Of a DNA stretch of 11,281 nucleotides, positions 7,645 through 11,281 are shown piece by piece. A program made the translations under genes and the position numbers. Source of the DNA: CAZBWE01 sp964495465 (GTDB lineage Bacteria; Planctomycetota; Phycisphaerae; Sedimentisphaerales; Anaerobacaceae); assembly GCA_964495465.1 (NCBI GenBank), contig CAZBWE010000071.1:1-11281 (forward strand). Reading direction: 5' to 3'. The notes under the pieces are model-generated. The model did no database searches. It saw nothing but the letters and a program-made list of their open reading frames with translations, and was not told where the DNA came from. Within the stretch, counting starts at the first letter, position 1. Each line of letters starts with the position of its first letter.

Positions 7645-7673
7645 ATGGTAAATTGTAAAGAGGCAATAATCAA
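7645..7673 (-). promoter_or_regulatory. Candidate sigma-70-type promoter for the minus-strand gene run
   Basis: Read on the minus strand, TTGATT (7673-7668, four of six matches to TTGACA) and TACCAT (7650-7645, four of six matches to TATAAT) are separated by exactly 17 bp. Transcription would start near 7638, about 44 nt before the ATG at 7594. Sequence match alone is weak evidence in AT-rich DNA. Confidence 0.35.
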
Positions 7674-7786
7674 TTAAAAAGGTCTTCTTGCAGGCGGCTC
7701 GGCAATAAAATTAAGCTTCGGCTGTCTTATTCACCGATTTACATAAACGTATCGCAATATAGGTTTTATTTTACTTCTGGATTTCT

Positions 7787-7792
7787 TATAAT
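7787..7792 (+). promoter_or_regulatory. Candidate -10 element upstream of the sigma factor gene
   Basis: A perfect TATAAT lies 36 bp before the sigma factor ATG at 7829. The best -35 candidate at 16-17 bp spacing is poor (TTTATT or TTTTAT), so recognition could depend on an activator or an alternative sigma factor. The rest of the 234-bp divergent region between 7594 and 7829 shows no clear operator palindrome. Confidence 0.35.
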
Positions 7793-7828
7793 AGTATTGT
7801 TGTCCGTAATTATCTAAGAGCCTATATA

Positions 7829-8440
7829 ATGAAACCAGTCTCTAATAAACCGACCGACGCGGAGCTTCTGGCCAGTTATGCAGAAGGCGATGAAGCTGCC
7901 TTCCGTGAAATCGTAAATCGTTATAAAAACGGTCTTTATGCGTTCTTGAGACAGTTTCTAAACCGCCATGATTTGGTCGAAGATGTTTTTCAGGAGACCT
8001 TTTTACAGCTATTTACCAGCCGGGCCAGTTTCGATGTCAGTCGCCCTTTACGTCCCTGGCTGTTTACTATAGCCGCCAATAAAGCAAAAGACGCCCTGCG
8101 AAAATGGCAGCGAACTGCCGCTGTGCCCATAGGCACTATTGCGGATTCACAGGAGCTGTCATTCAATGATGTCCTCAATGCCATTACTTCTGATAAAACA
8201 AGGCCTTACGAAGAGCTGGAAAAAGGCGAAACCGCTATGCGGGTGGAGCAGATTATAGCGGATATGCCGGAAAATCTCCGTGAAATTCTGATTTTGGCGT
8301 ATTTTAACAAATTTTCTTACAAACAAATGGCTGATATCTTAAGTATACCTATCGGAACGGTCAAAAGCCGACTCCATACAGCCGTGGGCCGATTTGCAAA
8401 GGAGTGGAAGGCATCAGTCGGGAGCAAAGAAAATAAATGA
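7829..8440 (+). CDS. ECF-like RNA polymerase sigma factor
   Basis: This 203-residue protein has the two-domain layout of group 4 (ECF) sigma factors. Region 2 is at about residues 9-94 (ELLASYAEGDEAAFREIV, then DVFQETFLQLF and RPWLFTIAANKAKDALRK). A linker of about 40 residues follows, then region 4 at about 135-192 (MPENLREILILAYFNKFSYKQMADILSIPIGTVKSRLHTA split across the -35-binding helix-turn-helix). It would direct RNA polymerase to a specific promoter set. The ATG at 7829 has AAGAG about 9 nt upstream. Its TGA overlaps the ATG of the next gene (ATGA at 8437-8440), the usual arrangement for a sigma factor translationally coupled to its regulator. Planctomycetota carry many such pairs. 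The regulon cannot be told from the window, and no second copy of its own promoter could be matched. Confidence 0.93.
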   Translation: MKPVSNKPTDAELLASYAEGDEAAFREIVNRYKNGLYAFLRQFLNRHDLVEDVFQETFLQLFTSRASFDVSRPLRPWLFTIAANKAKDALRKWQRTAAVPIGTIADSQELSFNDVLNAITSDKTRPYEELEKGETAMRVEQIIADMPENLREILILAYFNKFSYKQMADILSIPIGTVKSRLHTAVGRFAKEWKASVGSKENK

Positions 8441-9468
8441 GTTCTTTAAACGACCAGCAGAAACATCTCTTATTTGATTACTGTTTGGGTTTGACATCTG
8501 ACGAAGAGACTGCCGAAGTGAAGGCCTTAATATCCTCCAATGAAGAAGCGGCCGAAATTCACTCCAAACTCAAAGCCGCTCTTTCACCTCTTGATAGTAT
8601 GGAACCTGAATCCTGTCCTGATACTCTGGCGGAGCGGACTGTTTCGCGACTTAATAGTGCTGCAAATTCAGGCCGCATTCAGCTCGAGCAGTTACTTGCC
8701 AGAGAGCAAACGAAGCCGATTGCTGTCAGGAGTCAGTTCTGGTGGAACCTGGGTAAATTGACGGCTGCTGCTGCGGTTATTTTCATTGTTTTAGGAACCT
8801 GGTTTGCTCCTTTGGACTTTGCCCGTCAGAGGTACCAGCAGTACCGCTGTAGTAAACAGTTGGCCGGTATCTTTCAGGGATTGAGTAATTACGTTTCTGA
8901 CAATAATGGTCAGCCGCCTGCTATGGCACTTGCTGCCGGCACACCGTGGTGGAAGGTGGGCAATCAGGGCAAAGAAAACTGCTCCAATACACGCCGTATG
9001 TGGCTTCTTGTAAAAGGTGGTTATGTAAAAAATCCCGCCAACTTTGTCTGCCCCGGCAGATACCAGGGCAGGGCACCTCAGCTTGGTGATTGTGATGTGC
9101 AGAAAATTAATGACTTTCCCGACAAAAAGTACATAACCTATAGTGTCAGGATAAGCTGTCCTGATGAGCCCTGCGTTCTGGGTAATAGACCTATAATGGC
9201 AGATTCTAATCCTATTTTTGATGGCTGTGAGGCCGATTCTTCCACTGAATTAAGGATTCGGTTGGATGATGAGTTGCTTGTCATAAACAGCAGCAACCAC
9301 AATCGCCGGGGCCAGAATGTTTTGTTCGGCGATGGCTCTGTCAGGTTCACAAAAGGCCGTTACATAGGCGATGATGATATTTTTACGCTGCAGCAGATGG
9401 GCCAGGGTTTTGAAGTTAAAGGTTGTGAGCTGCCCTCCAGCGAATCCGACAATTTCCTCGCTCCATAA
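8437..9468 (+). CDS. Membrane protein: anti-sigma-like N-terminus plus DUF1559-like C-terminal domain
   Basis: The 343-residue protein is coupled to the sigma gene by an ATGA overlap. Its N-terminal 100 residues are acidic and helical (LLFDYCLGLTSDEETAEVKALI, split), as in cytoplasmic anti-sigma domains. It has no HxxxCxxC zinc motif; the only cysteines are Cys16 and Cys60. A single transmembrane helix follows (about 104-124). The extracytoplasmic part begins with CSKQLAGIFQGLSNYVSDN and PPAM (about 138-162), resembling the start of DUF1559-type domains (CxxNLxxIGxAxxxY). It ends with NHNRRGQNVLFGDGSVRF (287-304), the His-x(9-10)-Asp-Gly signature typical of planctomycete DUF1559 proteins. 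It contains nine further cysteines or so in the outer domain, possibly disulphide-bonded. I infer a membrane-bound regulator of the upstream sigma factor. Usual DUF1559 proteins carry a prepilin-type N-terminal helix instead, so this is an atypical combination. Confidence 0.75.
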   Translation: MSSLNDQQKHLLFDYCLGLTSDEETAEVKALISSNEEAAEIHSKLKAALSPLDSMEPESCPDTLAERTVSRLNSAANSGRIQLEQLLAREQTKPIAVRSQFWWNLGKLTAAAAVIFIVLGTWFAPLDFARQRYQQYRCSKQLAGIFQGLSNYVSDNNGQPPAMALAAGTPWWKVGNQGKENCSNTRRMWLLVKGGYVKNPANFVCPGRYQGRAPQLGDCDVQKINDFPDKKYITYSVRISCPDEPCVLGNRPIMADSNPIFDGCEADSSTELRIRLDDELLVINSSNHNRRGQNVLFGDGSVRFTKGRYIGDDDIFTLQQMGQGFEVKGCELPSSESDNFLAP

Positions 9469-9504
9469 TCACCCCAGATTTGTAATTTATAAGCCCTTCT
9501 TATC
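9469..9504. other. Convergent intergenic stretch
   Basis: This is the AT-rich meeting point of the plus-strand sigma operon and the minus-strand genes. A 5-bp stem (ATAAG at 9489-9493 with CTTAT at 9499-9503) is followed by a T-rich run, but the stem is too short and AT-rich to call a terminator with confidence. From 9505 to 9754 the only supportable content is the small minus-strand ORF listed separately. Confidence 0.4.
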
Positions 9505-9660
9505 TTATTTTTTATCATCGAATCCAGGCGGGACAAAGGCCCTTGCATTTGGAAATACCGCCTCCGTTTTGCTGTACTTTGGTGGACAGTGGTTGTTCTT
9601 ACACTTTTTGCCCGTTGTGCAGAAAACAATTTTGATTTCTTGAATGATACTATTTTCCAC
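9505..9660 (-). CDS. Possible small cysteine-containing protein (51 residues)
   Basis: A short minus-strand frame runs from GTG at 9660 to TAA at 9507-9505. Its product has the segments IIQEIKIVFCTTGKKCKNNHCPPKYS and FPNARAFVPPGFDDKK (the first split around residues 5-30). Cys14, Cys20 and Cys25 with His24 give a spacing that could bind a metal. The composition looks protein-like, unlike the arginine- and serine-rich reading in the competing frame. Against it, the start is GTG with only a weak AGG upstream, the frame is closed by TAA at 9681-9679, and the length is short. An ATG at 9749 directly after the upstream gene's stop opens the other frame, so a frameshifted or decayed gene of about 80 residues is an alternative. 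I recognise no family. Confidence 0.35.
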   Translation of the reverse strand: MENSIIQEIKIVFCTTGKKCKNNHCPPKYSKTEAVFPNARAFVPPGFDDKK

Positions 9661-9754
9661 GCCTGATTGATTTTTGCCTTAGTAGCAGAATATGTCCGAA
9701 AGGAAACATCGCAAAACCATCTTTTGGCAGAGGACCTGATTCGCTTCATTTGCT

Positions 9755-10735
9755 CTACTCTACGTTGGTCATAGTATGTTTCTCACCTCGGAGGTCAACT
9801 ACTGATGCCCCTGCAGGCAAAGGGCTATTCAAACGAGAAAGAACCTCCTCATAGAGCTTATTTGGCCCAACCACTTTAGATATATCAGTTACTTCAATCG
9901 AGTAATGGGGGAAGTTTGAATATTTCAGGGTTCCGTATTTGGCGAGCATTATCCCGTCTTTTTCCATAACACCGCTGGATGTAACTGTAGTTATAGGTTT
10001 ATTCATTCCATCCGGTGTGAAGACAGCTTCTCTAACAAGAAAATCCGAATTAGGGTCTATAGTTAATTCCCACCTTCCTTCAAATCCGGGACCTTGTGAG
10101 CCCTTTGAGGTTACTTTCACCAAGCCCGAAGATAGAGACTTTGCTGATTTAACGGTGCCTAAGTGCTTTGAGAATCCCCTGCCCATAGCGATTTGAAGTT
10201 GATTGAACTGGTAGACACTATATGGTCTATCGAGAGACCAGCGCCAGAGTGTTGCGTGATCATATGTCCTAACGATTCGGCCGTTAGGGTCGACAACGAA
10301 ACGCTTAACCCTTTGGAGTGAATCGTTTCGGTTAGGCTCCGACAGAATATGTTCTTCTAATGGCCTGACTATCATAAAGTTACCATTCTCGTCATAATCT
10401 CGAGTTGTGTAACCCTCAGAATTAGGGGGCACGAAAATAGGTGGGTGTTCATAATTATAATTTATTTTCATTGCAAATGCTTCTTTTTGGGGCCAGGTAA
10501 CCTCGCAATCCATGAAAACCACACCCTGGTTAGGGTCTTGAAGAGGGTGGTATTGCATAATCACCGAAAATGAGATCTTGTAACCAGCGGAGTTGGATAT
10601 TTGGTCCTTCTCATCCAATAGATTTTTAAATTCTGCTCCGCCGATTTCGGCGGCCAGGGTTATTGGTGACAATAACAACGTAAGTATTATAATAAAGTCC
10701 CATACTTTTTTAGGTGAAAGATTTTTCATAATCAT
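9755..10735 (-). CDS. Exported protein of unknown function
   Basis: The product (about 326 residues from the ATG at 10735) begins with a signal peptide: basic residues KNLSPKK, a hydrophobic core FIIILTLLLSPITLA, and a likely cleavage site at about residue 28-29 (LA-A). The mature part is rich in beta-like segments and in Asp-Pro-Asn turns (QDPNQG, VDPNGR, IDPNSD). FEGRWELTIDPNSDFLVREAVF, split around residues 220-245, resembles the strand patterns of LolA/LolB-like or outer-membrane lipoprotein-sorting folds. That similarity is only an impression. The C-terminus reads PLPAGASVVDLRGEKHTMTNVE, split, with no transmembrane anchor. There is a single cysteine in the mature part. It lies 49 bp after the cysteine-rich gene on the same strand, so the two are probably co-transcribed. 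Function is unknown; location is periplasmic or outer-membrane-associated by inference. Confidence 0.75.
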   Translation of the reverse strand: MIMKNLSPKKVWDFIIILTLLLSPITLAAEIGGAEFKNLLDEKDQISNSAGYKISFSVIMQYHPLQDPNQGVVFMDCEVTWPQKEAFAMKINYNYEHPPIFVPPNSEGYTTRDYDENGNFMIVRPLEEHILSEPNRNDSLQRVKRFVVDPNGRIVRTYDHATLWRWSLDRPYSVYQFNQLQIAMGRGFSKHLGTVKSAKSLSSGLVKVTSKGSQGPGFEGRWELTIDPNSDFLVREAVFTPDGMNKPITTVTSSGVMEKDGIMLAKYGTLKYSNFPHYSIEVTDISKVVGPNKLYEEVLSRLNSPLPAGASVVDLRGEKHTMTNVE

Positions 10736-10741
10736 CTTTAT

Positions 10742-10747
10742 TCCTTT
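10742..10747 (-). promoter_or_regulatory. Ribosome binding site deciding the exported protein start
   Basis: AAAGGA on the minus strand lies 6 nt before the ATG at 10735. The frame can be extended to a GTG at 10753, but that codon lies upstream of this Shine-Dalgarno, so 10735 is the better start. Confidence 0.55.
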
Positions 10748-10784
10748 CTTCACAGATAGATTTTGCTATTTTTGAATTTCAGGT

Positions 10785-11281
10785 TTACTCACATAAATAA
10801 CCACATTCACCACACTGCTTCCTTCGCTCAGGCCTTTCCAAGTAGCTGCCGAGGATAGGATTATTAACACAAGAACTCACCACACAGGCCAAATTGATTG
10901 GTCCGACTGTGTAGCAGCCATCACAACCGTACCAGAATTGGCCCCAAGGGTAGTAGTACACAATCCCGCCTGGACACGGTGAGTTGTGGACGACTTGCGC
11001 CCACTCTGCTCCCCCTGTTTCGGAATACCATGTATTGCATCGTGATTTTGTGCAAGGCCAGTCATGACCTTTATAGTCACAAGTAGCCGTAATGAATATG
11101 TTTTCGATACATTGATATGTTAAACATGGTGCGCCGTTAGGAGCACCATACGGATGGTAACATTCCCAGACGCTTTCACTAACTGTGTGACAATTATCGC
11201 ATATAGGGTCGACACAGTTACCATCGATACAGCACTGCCAGTTTTTGCAGCAATTTCCATCACAGCAGAACTCGCAATCAG
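10785..11281 (-). CDS. Cysteine-rich protein with CxDGNC units (5' end missing)
   Basis: An open minus-strand frame enters from the right edge at the GAT codon at 11279 and ends at TAA (10787-10785), giving 164 residues of the C-terminal part. About 24 of these are cysteines (roughly 15 percent). Near the visible start two short repeats occur: FCCDGNCCKNW and QCCIDGNCVDP. Less regular cysteines continue through CDNCHTV, CTKSRCNTW and YGCDGCYTV to the end, CGECGYLCE. Aromatic residues are frequent (YYYPWGQFWYG). Such density points to a disulphide-stabilised secreted or cell-surface protein rather than a cytoplasmic metal protein, though the signal peptide would be outside the window. Similar CxDGxCV repeats occur in hypothetical proteins of Phycisphaerae. 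No start codon is in view. The exported-protein gene follows 49 bp downstream. Function is not recognised. Confidence 0.75.
   Translation of the reverse strand, partial: DCEFCCDGNCCKNWQCCIDGNCVDPICDNCHTVSESVWECYHPYGAPNGAPCLTYQCIENIFITATCDYKGHDWPCTKSRCNTWYSETGGAEWAQVVHNSPCPGGIVYYYPWGQFWYGCDGCYTVGPINLACVVSSCVNNPILGSYLERPERRKQCGECGYLCE

Noticed and set aside
9489..9515. A possible terminator between the convergent operons.
   Set aside because: The stem is only 5 bp and mostly A-T, so the T-rich run is as likely to be background composition.
9360..9749. A 129-codon minus-strand frame beginning MKRIRSSAKRW.
   Set aside because: Its last third is antisense to the coding end of the DUF1559-like gene, and its composition is Arg/Ser-rich and low in motif content. 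Only its first 30 codons might be genuine, as part of the small-gene hypothesis.

Overview
The window looks like a fragment of a bacterial chromosome of moderate GC content, most probably from the Planctomycetota (Phycisphaerae-like). The lineage is inferred from an ECF-type sigma factor overlapping a gene whose product ends in a DUF1559-like domain with a DG motif, a cysteine-rich secreted-type protein with CxDGNC units, and an intergenic repeat of the 'PFDCAQ' type. No 16S or other marker gene is present to confirm it.

Region 1 (1-7594, minus strand) is an unbroken head-to-tail run of eight genes with gaps of about 18-76 bp. In transcription order they are a radical SAM protein of the putative DNA modification/repair type, an MscS-family channel, an MFS transporter, a short pyruvate kinase lacking the usual C-terminal domain, a LapA-domain membrane protein, the CorA Mg2+/Co2+ transporter, 2,3-bisphosphoglycerate-dependent phosphoglycerate mutase, and a membrane protein truncated by the window edge. 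The spacing suggests one or a few polycistronic units mixing lower glycolysis with ion and solute transport. The corA-gpmA gap holds a 49-bp inverted repeat.

Region 2 (7595-7828) is a divergent promoter region. Region 3 (7829-9468, plus strand) is a two-gene operon with an ATGA overlap: an ECF-like sigma factor, then a single-pass membrane protein. That second protein has an anti-sigma-like cytoplasmic N-terminus and an extracytoplasmic DUF1559-like domain, so the pair is probably a signalling module.

Region 4 (9469-11281, minus strand) faces region 3. It holds a cysteine-rich protein cut by the right edge, a signal-peptide-bearing exported protein of unknown function, and possibly a 51-residue cysteine-containing ORF missed by ordinary gene calling. 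No tRNA, rRNA, CRISPR array, transposase or prophage gene was seen.
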